NCBI GenBank assembly: GCA_003223935.1
Contig: QHXQ01000046.1
Location: forward strand, 1 to 50,719
DNA: 50,719 bases
Direction of reading: 5' to 3'
Source of the DNA: Acidobacteriota bacterium
GTDB lineage: Bacteria; Acidobacteriota; Blastocatellia; Pyrinomonadales; Pyrinomonadaceae
Below are positions 26,374-35,513 of this stretch, one piece after another. Under the pieces are notes generated by a model. The model was not told the origin of the DNA. It worked only from the letters and a program-made list of their open reading frames with translations, and did not search any database. Position numbers and translations under genes: made by a program. Position 1 is the stretch's first letter, and every line of letters starts with the position of its first letter.

Positions 26374-27590
26374 GCGCACGTCAACGCACGACGGACGCTG
26401 GCCGTGAACAGCTTGCCGAAACCTTGCGCCCACTGAGCGTGGACGAGTTCATCGCCAACGCTTGGGGGCGCACGCATGAGCTTATCAAAGGTCAGCCGGG
26501 GAAGTTCGCGCACCTGTTGCCGTGGGCGCAGTTGAACACGATCCTGCGGCAACATCGCTTGGACTTCCCGCGTCTGCGCCTCGCGCGCGACGGCAAGAGT
26601 CTGCCTGCGTCCGCTTACTTGCGCCACGTGCGCAACAGTCGCAAGCAGACGACAGTGCCGCGTCTGCTCGCGGACAAGTTGACCGAGCAGTTGCGGCAAG
26701 GCGCGACGCTCGTACTCGATGCGGTTGACGAACTGTTCGAGCCGCTCGAACAACTTGCGGCGGGCCTCGAACGCTTCTTTCGCGTCCACGTGCAGATCAA
26801 CGCTTACGCAGGCTGGCGCACCTCACGCGGCTTCGATCTGCATTGGGACGACCACGACGTCTTTATCCTGCAAGTTGCCGGGCGCAAAGACTGGCGCGTC
26901 TATGGCGAGACGAGACCTGCGCCGCTTGTTGAAGACATCGAGCCGGCCGCGAAGCCAACCGGCGAGCCGCTCTGGGCCGCCACACTCGCAGCCGGCGACT
27001 TGCTCTACATCCCGCGCGGTTGGTGGCACGTCGCGCTGCCGCTTGATGAGCCGACGCTGCACCTGACGGTCGGCATACACAATCGCACCGGCATTGATCT
27101 CCTGCGTTGGCTCGTTGACAACTTGCGCACCAGCGAAACCGCGCGCCGCGACCTGCCGCGCTTCGCTAGCGCAGCCGAGCAACGCGCACACGCCGCACGT
27201 CTGCGCAGCGAACTCACCACTGCCTTCAATGACGATCTGCTCGCACGATATTTTGCCGCACAGGATGCGATAGCCGTGCCGCGCCCGCGCCTCAATCTAC
27301 CTTGGGGCGCGATGCCTGATGCGCCGCCGCTCACAGACGATGCGCGTGTGCGGCTCGTCGCGCCGCGCCCGCTTGAGTTTCATATTAAGGACGGCGTCGT
27401 CGAATTTTCGTGTCTTAAAAAACGCTGGCGCTTCGCAGAGGCCGCGTTGCTCGTCCTGCGCCCGCTTGCCGATGGACACGCGCACACGTTGGCCGAGTTG
27501 TGCACGGCGGCGCGCGAACGATTGGATGAGCGAACCGTACGCGCTTTGCTGGTTGAGTTGAGCGCGCACGGGTTGATTACTCAGGTTTGA
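26370..27590 (+). CDS. JmjC-domain (cupin-4, ROXA-like) oxygenase
   Basis: A 406-residue protein starting at TTG within the TTGA overlap with the upstream gene. The JmjC fold is seen in residues ~20-260. FDLHWDDHDVF gives the HxD iron ligands (H158, D160) and IPRGWWHVALP the distal His (H220). The C-terminal third is a winged-helix-like region as in bacterial ribosomal oxygenases (ROXA/YcfD). Those enzymes hydroxylate Arg or His in ribosomal proteins; here the overlapping Asp-rich peptide is an alternative substrate. Iron and 2-oxoglutarate dependence is inferred from the family. Confidence 0.88.
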   Translation: MSARQRTTDAGREQLAETLRPLSVDEFIANAWGRTHELIKGQPGKFAHLLPWAQLNTILRQHRLDFPRLRLARDGKSLPASAYLRHVRNSRKQTTVPRLLADKLTEQLRQGATLVLDAVDELFEPLEQLAAGLERFFRVHVQINAYAGWRTSRGFDLHWDDHDVFILQVAGRKDWRVYGETRPAPLVEDIEPAAKPTGEPLWAATLAAGDLLYIPRGWWHVALPLDEPTLHLTVGIHNRTGIDLLRWLVDNLRTSETARRDLPRFASAAEQRAHAARLRSELTTAFNDDLLARYFAAQDAIAVPRPRLNLPWGAMPDAPPLTDDARVRLVAPRPLEFHIKDGVVEFSCLKKRWRFAEAALLVLRPLADGHAHTLAELCTAARERLDERTVRALLVELSAHGLITQV

Positions 27591-27633
27591 ATAAGCCTTA
27601 ATCTGAGCATGGGAATTTAAGCGCGGAAAGATT

Positions 27634-27715
27634 AACCACGAAATCACACGAAGCAACTGCTATCAAACAAGCACAACTTTTTGTTCTTCGTGCTGTTTCG
27701 TGTGATTTTGTGGTT
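27634..27715. repeat. Imperfect inverted repeat between JmjC and ferredoxin genes
   Basis: Arms at 27634-27652 and 27697-27715 pair over 19 bp with one mismatch (a G-T wobble). The AACCACGAAATCACACGAA arm is a type of short palindromic repeat scattered between genes in many environmental genomes. It could act as a terminator or a mobile palindrome. Confidence 0.8.
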
Positions 27716-27756
27716 TATTTCTGTCGTGGATCAGTCATGCAGGTTGAGTTGAAGAA

Positions 27757-28689
27757 GTGAGTAAACCATTCTTTTATTGTTCCGAGTTGTCGCGGCAGAG
27801 AGGCGAGCCGAAGTACGGTACGGCTTCGGTGGGCGACGTGTGGCTGCTCGTCGAGTATCCGTTCTGGTGGGGCGCGCAAGCGTTCCACGATAGCGCGCTC
27901 ACAGACGAAGTGAAGACGTATCTGACGGCCGCGCTCGCAAGCATTCCGCGCGCGCGCCTGCTCCTTATCAAACAAGACTATCCGCGTCGTGCGCAGATAA
28001 AATTCTTCGTCGTGCGCTCACGCCCGCGCGAGCCGTTCATCGCGGAGTTCACGCTCGATACATACGAACAGTTATTACAACTCGACATCGCGGCCGCGGC
28101 CAGCGGCCAACTGAACGCTGCCGGTGTCAGACGAACCGAACCGCTCTTTCTCGTCTGCACGCATGGCCGCCGCGACAAGTGCTGCGCGAAGTTCGGCTAT
28201 CTGCTCTATAAAAATTTGCGCGCGGGCGGCGAGGCCAACGTCTGGCAATCTTCGCATGTCGGCGGCGACCGCTTCGCGGCCAATCTCGTCTGCTTTCCGC
28301 ACGGACTCTTCTACGCGCATATGACCGACACAGACGCGCAGACGATCTTGACCGCCTATCGCGAACGGCGTCTCGTCTTAAATAAATTTCGCGGGCGCGC
28401 TTGTTATCCGCATACCGTTCAGGCCGCCGAATACTTCATCCGCGCCGAGGCGAACTTAGACGGCCTTGATGATCTGCGTCTGCTCGCGCGTGAGCGCCTC
28501 GCGGAGACTAGCTGGCGCATACGCTTCGCCGCGCCGATGAATAGAAGCGTTTATGATGTGATCGTTAGCAGTCGCGTCTCTGCGTCTCATCAATATCTGA
28601 CTTGCGATGCGACCAGAGAGAAGAGCGTCGAGCAGTTCAACCTCGATGATTATCGTGTGACGCACGACCGCGCGCGCACACAAGCTTGA
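27757..28689 (+). CDS. Sucrase/ferredoxin-like protein (thioredoxin-fold 2Fe-2S)
   Basis: A 310-residue protein starting at GTG. The signature of the Suc/Fer-like family is clear: VCTHGRRDKCCAKFG (C134, C142, C143) and SSHVGGDRFAANLVCFPHG (H167, C179). These residues suit a thioredoxin-fold iron-sulfur cluster. The C-terminal region (residues ~215-310) is not recognised. The gene follows the JmjC oxygenase in the same direction after 166 bp, so it may supply electrons to that enzyme. Confidence 0.9.
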   Translation: MSKPFFYCSELSRQRGEPKYGTASVGDVWLLVEYPFWWGAQAFHDSALTDEVKTYLTAALASIPRARLLLIKQDYPRRAQIKFFVVRSRPREPFIAEFTLDTYEQLLQLDIAAAASGQLNAAGVRRTEPLFLVCTHGRRDKCCAKFGYLLYKNLRAGGEANVWQSSHVGGDRFAANLVCFPHGLFYAHMTDTDAQTILTAYRERRLVLNKFRGRACYPHTVQAAEYFIRAEANLDGLDDLRLLARERLAETSWRIRFAAPMNRSVYDVIVSSRVSASHQYLTCDATREKSVEQFNLDDYRVTHDRARTQA

Positions 28690-28720
28690 GTCTGTGCTTG
28701 CGCCGGGCAAAGCCAACCGT

Positions 28721-29140
28721 CTATTTTTGTTGCCGCCTGAAGTATAAAGCCTTCGGGTCAACAATATCGCCGGTTTGGAAGGCGAATTGCGTTGCATCGC
28801 CGAGCATCTCCCAGCCTTCAGCGCCAAGCTTGGCCGTCGCTCTGGCTAAGGCAGCCTTCGTTGCTTCGGCAAAATTCGCGTTGCCCTCAACGGTAGTCTC
28901 TACAGCTTCTTTGCGACAGCCGGAAGCTTGAAAGTAGCAGATTTTAGCTGAGCCAATAGTTTTCCCTTCTTGACCGATAGACGACACATCGGTGATCGCA
29001 CAATATTCCCATCTTTCGCCCGCTCTCCTGTCAGACTGTTGAGCATGAACCGCGCCAGCCGTGAAGCTGTTAAGCATGAGGCCCGCGAGCAGACCGATTG
29101 CGAGCGCTAAGGCCAGCGCCAAGATGTTTGTTCTCTGCAT
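28721..29140 (-). CDS. Exported protein of unknown function
   Basis: A 139-residue precursor with a clear signal peptide (NILALALALAIGLLAGLML, cleavage near VHAQ). The mature part holds WEYCAITDVSS and AEGWEMLGDATQFAFQTGD, a short two-part domain of the kind seen in small exported proteins whose function is not known. It is convergent with the ferredoxin-like gene. Confidence 0.8.
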   Translation of the reverse strand: MQRTNILALALALAIGLLAGLMLNSFTAGAVHAQQSDRRAGERWEYCAITDVSSIGQEGKTIGSAKICYFQASGCRKEAVETTVEGNANFAEATKAALARATAKLGAEGWEMLGDATQFAFQTGDIVDPKALYFRRQQK

Positions 29141-29265
29141 ACAGAGTTATCCTTTCAGATATAGATTAGCCGACGCAGTCAATCTAACGCGCGCCGCAGA
29201 GCAAAGTGCCAAATTCTTCTATCCGCCGAAGCAACTAATTTCGTCGCCGCCGGGCGTCCAGCCGA

Positions 29266-29841
29266 TCAGTTCTCCAGCCGCTCGACAGCCTCACGCAATT
29301 CGCGGAACAGTTGCGCGAGCGCGGCGGCGCGATAGTGTGCGTTGAGACCGCTGGGATTTGGTAGCACCCAGATCAAGGTCGCGCCCATCGTCTCGGCTTG
29401 CAGCCCCAACTGCGCTTTCGGCCGTGCGAATGCCGCGCGGTAAGCGCCGATGCCGAGCACGGCGAGAACACGCGGCCGGTAGCGGCGCACTTTCTGTTGC
29501 AAACGCCGGCCGCCCGCGAGCAACTCTTCATTGGTCAACTCATCGGCGGTCGCCGTCGCGCGCGCGACGACGTTCGTGATGCCGTAGCCGTTGTCGAGCA
29601 GTTCGTACTCTTCATGCGGCGCGAGCAAGCGCGCGGTGAAGCCTGCGGCGTAGAGCGTGGGCCAGAAACGATTGCCGGGGCGGGCGAAGTGATAGCCGGT
29701 CGCGCCCGAATAGAGACCCGGATTGATGCCGCAGAGGAGCACGCGCAAGTTCGGCGCGATCACGTCGGGCACAGTCCGGCCGACAGCCGCTGCGATCTCA
29801 GCTTTAGTAGGTTTACGTGGGTTCATCTGCATACGTCGCAT
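29266..29841 (-). CDS. mug: G/U mismatch-specific DNA glycosylase Mug
   Basis: About 190 residues. GINPGLYSGATGYHFARPGNRFWPTL, here split as GINPGLYSG and GYHFARPGNRFWPTL, is the family's first catalytic motif. NPSGLNAHYR is the second motif used in DNA recognition. The length is normal for Mug/TDG. The start is uncertain: Met at 29841 or 29826 are both possible and neither has a strong ribosome site. Confidence 0.93.
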   Translation of the reverse strand: MRRMQMNPRKPTKAEIAAAVGRTVPDVIAPNLRVLLCGINPGLYSGATGYHFARPGNRFWPTLYAAGFTARLLAPHEEYELLDNGYGITNVVARATATADELTNEELLAGGRRLQQKVRRYRPRVLAVLGIGAYRAAFARPKAQLGLQAETMGATLIWVLPNPSGLNAHYRAAALAQLFRELREAVERLEN

Positions 29842-29978
29842 GTCAGATCAGTTAACAGCCGTGCAGTCTGATGCAAGCGCAACTCGTGTGCAAATAATAT
29901 GAGCCGCAAAGGCCGTCTGTCATCTCTGTCACGCATGCGCCGGCGTTCGCGCCTTGCGTAAGAGGCGCGACGGATCGC

Positions 29979-29984
29979 TATAAT
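29979..29984 (+). promoter_or_regulatory. TATAAT -10 element just before a start codon
   Basis: A perfect TATAAT lies 7 bp before the ATG at 29992, with TTGCGT 19 bp upstream. Such placement would give a leaderless or nearly leaderless transcript. Confidence 0.4.
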
Positions 29985-29991
29985 CTGCGCG

Positions 29992-30222
29992 ATGGAATAC
30001 TTAATCCTCATCATCGCGCTGGGCGTGACCTGCTTCGCGGGCGTGCAGTTTTGCTATCTCATCTTCTTGCAGGCGACGAACCGGCAGCAACAACGCCGCA
30101 TCGCCGAACTGGAGCGCGAACTCGTCGCCCTGCGCCGTGCGCTAAACGATCCGGCGACGAGCGTGACAGATGAAGCAGAGGAAGTTTGGTCGGAACTGAT
30201 AGACGACAGCGCAGGCCAATAA
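29992..30222 (+). CDS. Small membrane protein with coiled coil
   Basis: A 76-residue protein. One N-terminal transmembrane helix (YLILIIALGVTCFAGVQFCYLIF) is followed by a charged coiled coil (RRIAELERELVALRRALN) and an acidic tail. No function is recognised. Confidence 0.75.
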   Translation: MEYLILIIALGVTCFAGVQFCYLIFLQATNRQQQRRIAELERELVALRRALNDPATSVTDEAEEVWSELIDDSAGQ

Positions 30223-30280
30223 ACTTTGCGCCGCAAAACTTTAAGAGCGCAAGGATACACTTTGAGCAGCGGAGAAGATA

Positions 30281-31972
30281 ATGAGCAGCAGATCAATTGC
30301 GAGATTCGTCTGGCTCGTCGTGATTACGGGCCTCGTATTGCCGGTTGGCGCACAGCGAAGGAGCGAGCAAGTGCGTAAGCCGCCGGCCGAGCAATCTTTG
30401 GCGGCCAAGATTCGCCGCTTCGCCCCAACCGTCATCACGGCCGATGCCGCGCACCTCGCGCCCGCAGACCGCCGCGCCCTCGATAAGATCATCGCCGCCG
30501 CCGCTTACTTCAAGCCGATCTTCCTGCGTCAAGTCTGGCGCGGCAACCCTGCGCTCGAAGCCCAACTTGAACGCGATACGTCGCCCGTAGGGCGCGAGCG
30601 TTTGCACTACTTTCACATCAACACTGGGCCTTGGTCGCGGCTCGACAACAACGAGCCGTTCATCGCAGGCGTGCCGCCGAAACCACCGCAAGGAAGTTTC
30701 TATCCCGATGACATGACGAAAGAGGAGTTCAACAATTGGACGCAGGGACTCTCTGAATCCGACCGCGACCGCGCGACCGGCTTCTTCTATGTCATCCGCC
30801 GTGATGCAAACCATCAACTCAAAGCCGTGCCCTACAGTGAAGAGTATCGAGAGTATCTTGATCCGGCAGCGAAACTGCTGCGCGAGGCCGCACAGTTGAC
30901 GACCAATCGCACGCTTAAAAATTTTCTGACGAAACGTGCCGCCGCATTTCTGTCGAATGATTATTACGACAGCGATGTCGCGTGGATGGGTTTGGACGCG
31001 CCGATTGACGTGACCATCGGGCCGTATGAGACCTACGAGGACGAAGTCTTTAATTACAAAGCCGCGTTCGAGGCTTACGTCACCTTGCGCGATGAGGCGG
31101 AGTCGGCCAAGCTCGCGCGCTTCAGTCGCTACCTGCAAGAGCTTGAAGATCACTTGCCGATTGATGCGCGCTATCGTAACCCGAAGCTCGGCTCGGCTTC
31201 GCCCATCCGCGTGGTCAACGAAGTCTTCGAGGCGGGCGAGGCAACGAGCGGCGTGCAGACGGCTGCGTTCAATCTGCCGAACGACGAGCGGGTGGTGAAA
31301 GAGAAAGGATCGAAGCGCGTCATGCTCAAGAACGTGCAGGAGGCAAAGTTCAAGCAGACGCTCGTGCCCATCGCCCATGTCGTACTCGCGCCGGCCGACG
31401 AGCGCGACCTTTCGTTCGAGGCCTTCTTCACGCACATACTCATGCACGAACTGATGCACGGATTGGGGCCGCACAACATCAGCGTGAACGGCCAGAACAC
31501 AACCGTCCGCTTGCAACTCAAAGAGAACTACTCGGCGATTGAAGAGGCGAAGGCGGACATTAGCGGGCTGTGGGCTTTGCAGTATTTGATTGACAAGGGC
31601 GTCGTTGATAAGAGCTTAGAGCGTGCGCTCTACACGACCTATCTGGCGAGCACCTTCCGCTCCGTCCGCTTCGGCACGTCGGAAGCGCACGGCAAAGGCA
31701 TCGCCGTGCAGTTCAACTATTTGACCGATAAAGGTGCGATCAAATACGACGAACGCAGCGGTACGTTCAGCGTCAACCCGGCGCGGATTAAAGATGCCGT
31801 GCGCGATCTCACGCACGACATCATGACCCTGCAAGCCGAAGGCTCTTACGACAAAGCGAAGGCGTTGCTCGACAATTACGGCGTTGTACGACCTGAGATG
31901 CAGCATGCGCTCGACCGGCTCGGCAGTGTGCCAGTGGACATCGAGCCAAGCTTCCCGCTCGCGTTACACTAA
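30281..31972 (+). CDS. M49-like (dipeptidyl-peptidase III family) metallopeptidase
   Basis: A 563-residue protein with an N-terminal signal sequence (WLVVITGLVLPVGAQ). The zinc site is HELMHGLGPH (389-398), followed by EEAKAD (421-426), matching the HExxH and EExxAD pair of the M49 family, where classic DPP III has HELLGH. The signal peptide implies an exported peptidase. Family assignment rests on these two motifs and the surrounding sequence. Confidence 0.82.
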   Translation: MSSRSIARFVWLVVITGLVLPVGAQRRSEQVRKPPAEQSLAAKIRRFAPTVITADAAHLAPADRRALDKIIAAAAYFKPIFLRQVWRGNPALEAQLERDTSPVGRERLHYFHINTGPWSRLDNNEPFIAGVPPKPPQGSFYPDDMTKEEFNNWTQGLSESDRDRATGFFYVIRRDANHQLKAVPYSEEYREYLDPAAKLLREAAQLTTNRTLKNFLTKRAAAFLSNDYYDSDVAWMGLDAPIDVTIGPYETYEDEVFNYKAAFEAYVTLRDEAESAKLARFSRYLQELEDHLPIDARYRNPKLGSASPIRVVNEVFEAGEATSGVQTAAFNLPNDERVVKEKGSKRVMLKNVQEAKFKQTLVPIAHVVLAPADERDLSFEAFFTHILMHELMHGLGPHNISVNGQNTTVRLQLKENYSAIEEAKADISGLWALQYLIDKGVVDKSLERALYTTYLASTFRSVRFGTSEAHGKGIAVQFNYLTDKGAIKYDERSGTFSVNPARIKDAVRDLTHDIMTLQAEGSYDKAKALLDNYGVVRPEMQHALDRLGSVPVDIEPSFPLALH

Positions 31973-32031
31973 TAAAGCAATTTGCGGATCGAGCGCGGCC
32001 CTTTTGCCGGGAGCGCGTTCACTCAACTCGT

Positions 32032-34944
32032 CTAGGTCATCACTGGTGTTTCTGGCAGACGGAAAAATTCGCGCGCGGGTTTAAGCGGGCGCAAGAGCCA
32101 GTAAGGGCGGCGCGTGCCGTCGGGCGAGTAACGGTCGGCGGGGCGCGTCTCGGCGAGCCAGTTGCGAAAAGCCTTGCGCGCCTTCTCTGTGTCAACGAAG
32201 ATGTCGCCCGCGTTGTCCGTCGGCTGAGCCTTGATCACACGCACAGCTTGATGCCAGCAGTGCTGACCGGAGACGGGATCGGGATGCACAGGGAAGGTCA
32301 GATTTTGATGCACGCCCACGTCCGTCCACCAGATGCGCAGCGTGTCCGCATCACTCGACTCATAAGGCGCGACGCCGCGCTCGCGCCTGAGTCCCCACTG
32401 GCTGCCTTCATGTTCAAGCGCGACCGTGGCCATTAACTGTCGCTGCCCTGCGTCCTTCAACTTCCAACGCCCCATGTGATGACTGCAAGCGACGATGCCG
32501 GGTCTGATCCCTTCCGTCACCCATGCGCGCAGGACGAAGTGGCCGATCTCTGTCTCGACGCGCACAAGCTCGCCCGTCTCGATGCCAAGCTGCGCAGCAT
32601 GCGTCGGATGAAGCCACAAGGGATTGGTGTGCGCGATCTCGTCGAGCCACTTGGCGTTGGCTGAGCGCGTGTGAATCTGCACGGGCAGACGGAAGGTGGA
32701 GATGAGCACGGTCTGATCCGCGGCGAGGTTGTCAGGGTGTATGTGGCTCTTGATATAGACGGGCAAAGCCCATTCGGGCCAGCCCCAATCGGCGAGCGTG
32801 CGCGAATAGAACTCAAGCCGGCCGCTCGGCGTCTGAAAGCCGCGCACGATGCGCCCGTCAACTTCGACGCCGACCATGCGCCGGCCATCTTCGTCCGGGT
32901 CGAGCGTCGGCACAGGCACGATGTTTGGCGTCGCAGGCTTCGGCGTGCGCGTGAAGACGCGTTTGAAACGATCCACATGCACGTCCGTCAATTCTTCTGC
33001 GGGCACGGGCGTCTCGTGCAGCGCGCCTGTTTTTTTCTTAACTTCAAACGCGCCATAGCGCCGCATGAACTCAAGCGGCGTCAAGTTTTCTTGCGCCGCC
33101 GCTTCAGGCAGACCCGGCACGGAATGCTCGAAGATGTAGCCGTAATACTCGTCCACACCCAGACGCTCGCCCGGTCGTTGCTGTGATTCGGCGAAACTGC
33201 GTATGCCAAGACTGCCATCACGATCAATGCGCCAAGTCAACTCAAGCCAGAACTCATTCTCCTCCCAGACCTCGCCCGGATTGACCGCGCGCGTGTCTGT
33301 GATCTCTTCGCCATCGCGCTCGCGTGCGGCCCGCAGCACGGGCTGGCGGAAGCCGAGCCACTGCGCATCGTGCGTCTCGTAGGAGTGTATGTCGTGCCGC
33401 TCCGAGCCATGACCCATCGGCAGAATGTAGTCGGCGAAGTAAGCGGTCTCATTCCACGTCGGCGTGAGCGCGACATAGCAGCCGACCTGTTTCTCGTCGG
33501 TCAGCATCTCGATCCAAGAGAAGCCGTCCGGGTTTGTCCAGACAGGGTTATAGACACGCGTGAAATAGACTTCCAAACGCCCGCGCCCTTCACGCAAAAA
33601 GTGCGGCAGCAGAAACGACAACTCATTCATTGCGAGCGGGTACTCGCGCGGCCACGTCAGTTCGTTCCAAGTCTGCGGATGCGGCGGCGTATAGATCGGC
33701 TTAGGCACAAACTTGTTCCACGCATTCGGGAACACACCGCCCTCGCTTGCGACCGCGCCCAAGAGCGCGTTCAACATAAAGAGCGTGCGCGCCACCTGCC
33801 AGCCGCCGCTATTGCCGGCGGCGGCGCTGCGCCAGTTGTGACTTGAAAAGCGCGTGCCCGCAGTGGCGACGACCTCTGCCACTTCTGCAATCATGCGCGC
33901 GTCAACGCCTGATTCTTTGGCAGCGAACTCGAATGTGTAAGCTTGATAAATCTCTTTCAGCGCCGTCTCAAAATTCTCGAATGTCGTTTCAACTTCAGGC
34001 CGCTCGACCGCCAAGTATTCTTCCCAGTTCCACCAGCGGCGCACAAACTCGCGGTTGTAGAGATCGTGTTGGATTAAATAGTTCGCACACGCCAAGACGA
34101 TTGCCGCCTCTGAGCCGGGATAGGGAGCGAGCCAGTAATCAGCGTGCGTCGCTGTATTTGAGAGTCGTGTGTCGAAGACGATCACTTTCGCGCCTGCGGC
34201 TTTTGCTTCGATGATTCGCTGCGCGTGTGGGTTGAAATAATGGCCGGTCTCAAGGTGCGAACTGATGAGGAAGATCACTTTCGCGTTCGCGTGATCGGGA
34301 CTCGGCCGGTCAAGCCCCATCCAATATTGATAACCTGCGCGCGCGTTCGACGAACAGACGTTCGTGTGCGAGTTGTGTCCGTCCACGCCCCATGCCGCGA
34401 GTATCCTTTCCGTGAAGCCATCTTCGCCCGGTCGCCCGACGTGATACATCACTTCGTTCTGCCGGCCCTCGCTGATCGCTTTGCTAATTCGCGCGGCGAT
34501 GTCATCGAGCGCTTCGTCCCAACTAACGCGCGTCCATTTGCCTTCGCCACGCCGACCTGCGCGTTTGAGCGGATAAAGAATGCGGTCTGGATCGGTGATC
34601 TGATTAAGCGTCGCCGGCCCCTTCGCGCAGTTGCGCCCGCGCGAGGCGGGATGCTCCGGGTTGCCCTCGAACTTGCGCACCGCGCCGCTCTCTCTGTCCA
34701 CATAAGCCAACAGCCCGCATGCCGCTTCGCAGTTGAAGCACGTTGTCGGCACGAGCTTGTAATGATGCTCCTCGCGCCGCGGCCACGCCTTCGACTCAAG
34801 CTCAACCCAATCGTCCCAACGCTCCTTCGGCGGAAACGATGCCAGATGCACACAACTCGGCCCTTGATAAAAGGTCTCACCCCGCGCCTCTGTCTCTTCC
34901 CGCGCGGCGCTCACGCGCTCATCCAGCTTGTCTGATCTCATCAT
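32032..34944 (-). CDS. Molybdopterin oxidoreductase catalytic subunit (PsrA/SoeA-like)
   Basis: A 970-residue complex-iron-sulfur molybdoenzyme subunit. Its [4Fe-4S] motif is TCFNCEAACGLL with the fourth Cys in GRNCAKG (C69, C72, C76, C106). TNVCSSNARAG places C197 near the likely molybdenum ligand. No Tat signal peptide is seen at the N-terminus, so the subunit is probably cytoplasmic-facing, as in the SoeABC sulfite dehydrogenase. The fused ferredoxin-NrfD gene lies upstream in the same direction, with a YdeI-like gene in between. The substrate is unknown. Confidence 0.88.
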   Translation of the reverse strand: MMRSDKLDERVSAAREETEARGETFYQGPSCVHLASFPPKERWDDWVELESKAWPRREEHHYKLVPTTCFNCEAACGLLAYVDRESGAVRKFEGNPEHPASRGRNCAKGPATLNQITDPDRILYPLKRAGRRGEGKWTRVSWDEALDDIAARISKAISEGRQNEVMYHVGRPGEDGFTERILAAWGVDGHNSHTNVCSSNARAGYQYWMGLDRPSPDHANAKVIFLISSHLETGHYFNPHAQRIIEAKAAGAKVIVFDTRLSNTATHADYWLAPYPGSEAAIVLACANYLIQHDLYNREFVRRWWNWEEYLAVERPEVETTFENFETALKEIYQAYTFEFAAKESGVDARMIAEVAEVVATAGTRFSSHNWRSAAAGNSGGWQVARTLFMLNALLGAVASEGGVFPNAWNKFVPKPIYTPPHPQTWNELTWPREYPLAMNELSFLLPHFLREGRGRLEVYFTRVYNPVWTNPDGFSWIEMLTDEKQVGCYVALTPTWNETAYFADYILPMGHGSERHDIHSYETHDAQWLGFRQPVLRAARERDGEEITDTRAVNPGEVWEENEFWLELTWRIDRDGSLGIRSFAESQQRPGERLGVDEYYGYIFEHSVPGLPEAAAQENLTPLEFMRRYGAFEVKKKTGALHETPVPAEELTDVHVDRFKRVFTRTPKPATPNIVPVPTLDPDEDGRRMVGVEVDGRIVRGFQTPSGRLEFYSRTLADWGWPEWALPVYIKSHIHPDNLAADQTVLISTFRLPVQIHTRSANAKWLDEIAHTNPLWLHPTHAAQLGIETGELVRVETEIGHFVLRAWVTEGIRPGIVACSHHMGRWKLKDAGQRQLMATVALEHEGSQWGLRRERGVAPYESSDADTLRIWWTDVGVHQNLTFPVHPDPVSGQHCWHQAVRVIKAQPTDNAGDIFVDTEKARKAFRNWLAETRPADRYSPDGTRRPYWLLRPLKPAREFFRLPETPVMT

Positions 34945-34989
34945 CCTGTTCCCTTGCGATCAGCGTGACTCAATTGTCAGTAATCAACG

Positions 34990-35463
34990 CTACGGTTTTT
35001 CTCCGGCGGCAAGCTCCGCGAGCGCACGCTCGATGCGGTGCTGGCGCGTCTCCGGCCGCTTGGCCGCTTCGATGGCCCGGACATGTTCCTTTCGATTTGT
35101 ATAGCTCAACTTGTCCCAAGTGGCTTGCGCGGCCTTGTTTGCTTTGAGCGCGCGGGCGAAGTCAAGTGGCGGCGTGACGGTGCGCGGCTCGTCGTCGCGT
35201 TGCATGACGACGGTGATCGTTTCACCGCCTTTGACGTCTGCGCCTGCGCGGACTTCTTTGTTAACAGCCATGAAGTGTTGGCCGCCCATTGGAAAAATAG
35301 AACTGCGAAAAGGGAAGCCGTTGATCGTGCCGCGCACGGGCACGCGGGCGCGCGAGCCGAAGACCTTCTGTACGTCGAAAGGGATTTTGATGCCGGTCGC
35401 TTCGCTGTGCTCGTCCTTTTCAAGCAGGACGCGAAAACGTTTGGTTGGGGATTTGTGCAGCAC
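34990..35463 (-). CDS. DUF1905/YdeI-family (bacteriocin-protection-like) protein
   Basis: About 157 residues from a GTG start, chosen because AAGGAG lies 7 nt upstream. The N-terminal half (RVLLEKDEHSEATGIKIPFDVQKVFG, here given in parts; FPMGGQHFMAVNKEVR) is the DUF1905 beta-barrel. The C-terminal half (TWDKLSYTNRKEHVRAIEAAKRPETR) is the YdeI/OmdA motif. The family's role is poorly defined. It sits between the two oxidoreductase subunit genes, 45 and 50 bp from each, so it may be cotranscribed. Confidence 0.85.
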   Translation of the reverse strand: MLHKSPTKRFRVLLEKDEHSEATGIKIPFDVQKVFGSRARVPVRGTINGFPFRSSIFPMGGQHFMAVNKEVRAGADVKGGETITVVMQRDDEPRTVTPPLDFARALKANKAAQATWDKLSYTNRKEHVRAIEAAKRPETRQHRIERALAELAAGEKP

Positions 35464-35513
35464 TGTAGTCTCCTTTCGTCTGTCCCAGATATGACCTTGC
35501 ACACAGCTTGTCA

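Noticed and set aside
25857..26789. Ser/Val/Pro-rich ORF antisense to the Asp-rich peptide and JmjC gene
   Set aside because: The SVPSV-type repeats are the complement of Asp-rich codons; the plus-strand JmjC gene has clear catalytic motifs.
30293..31516. 407-residue ORF antisense to the M49-like peptidase
   Set aside because: No family features, rich in Arg, Val and His as expected from a shadow frame of a GC-rich gene.
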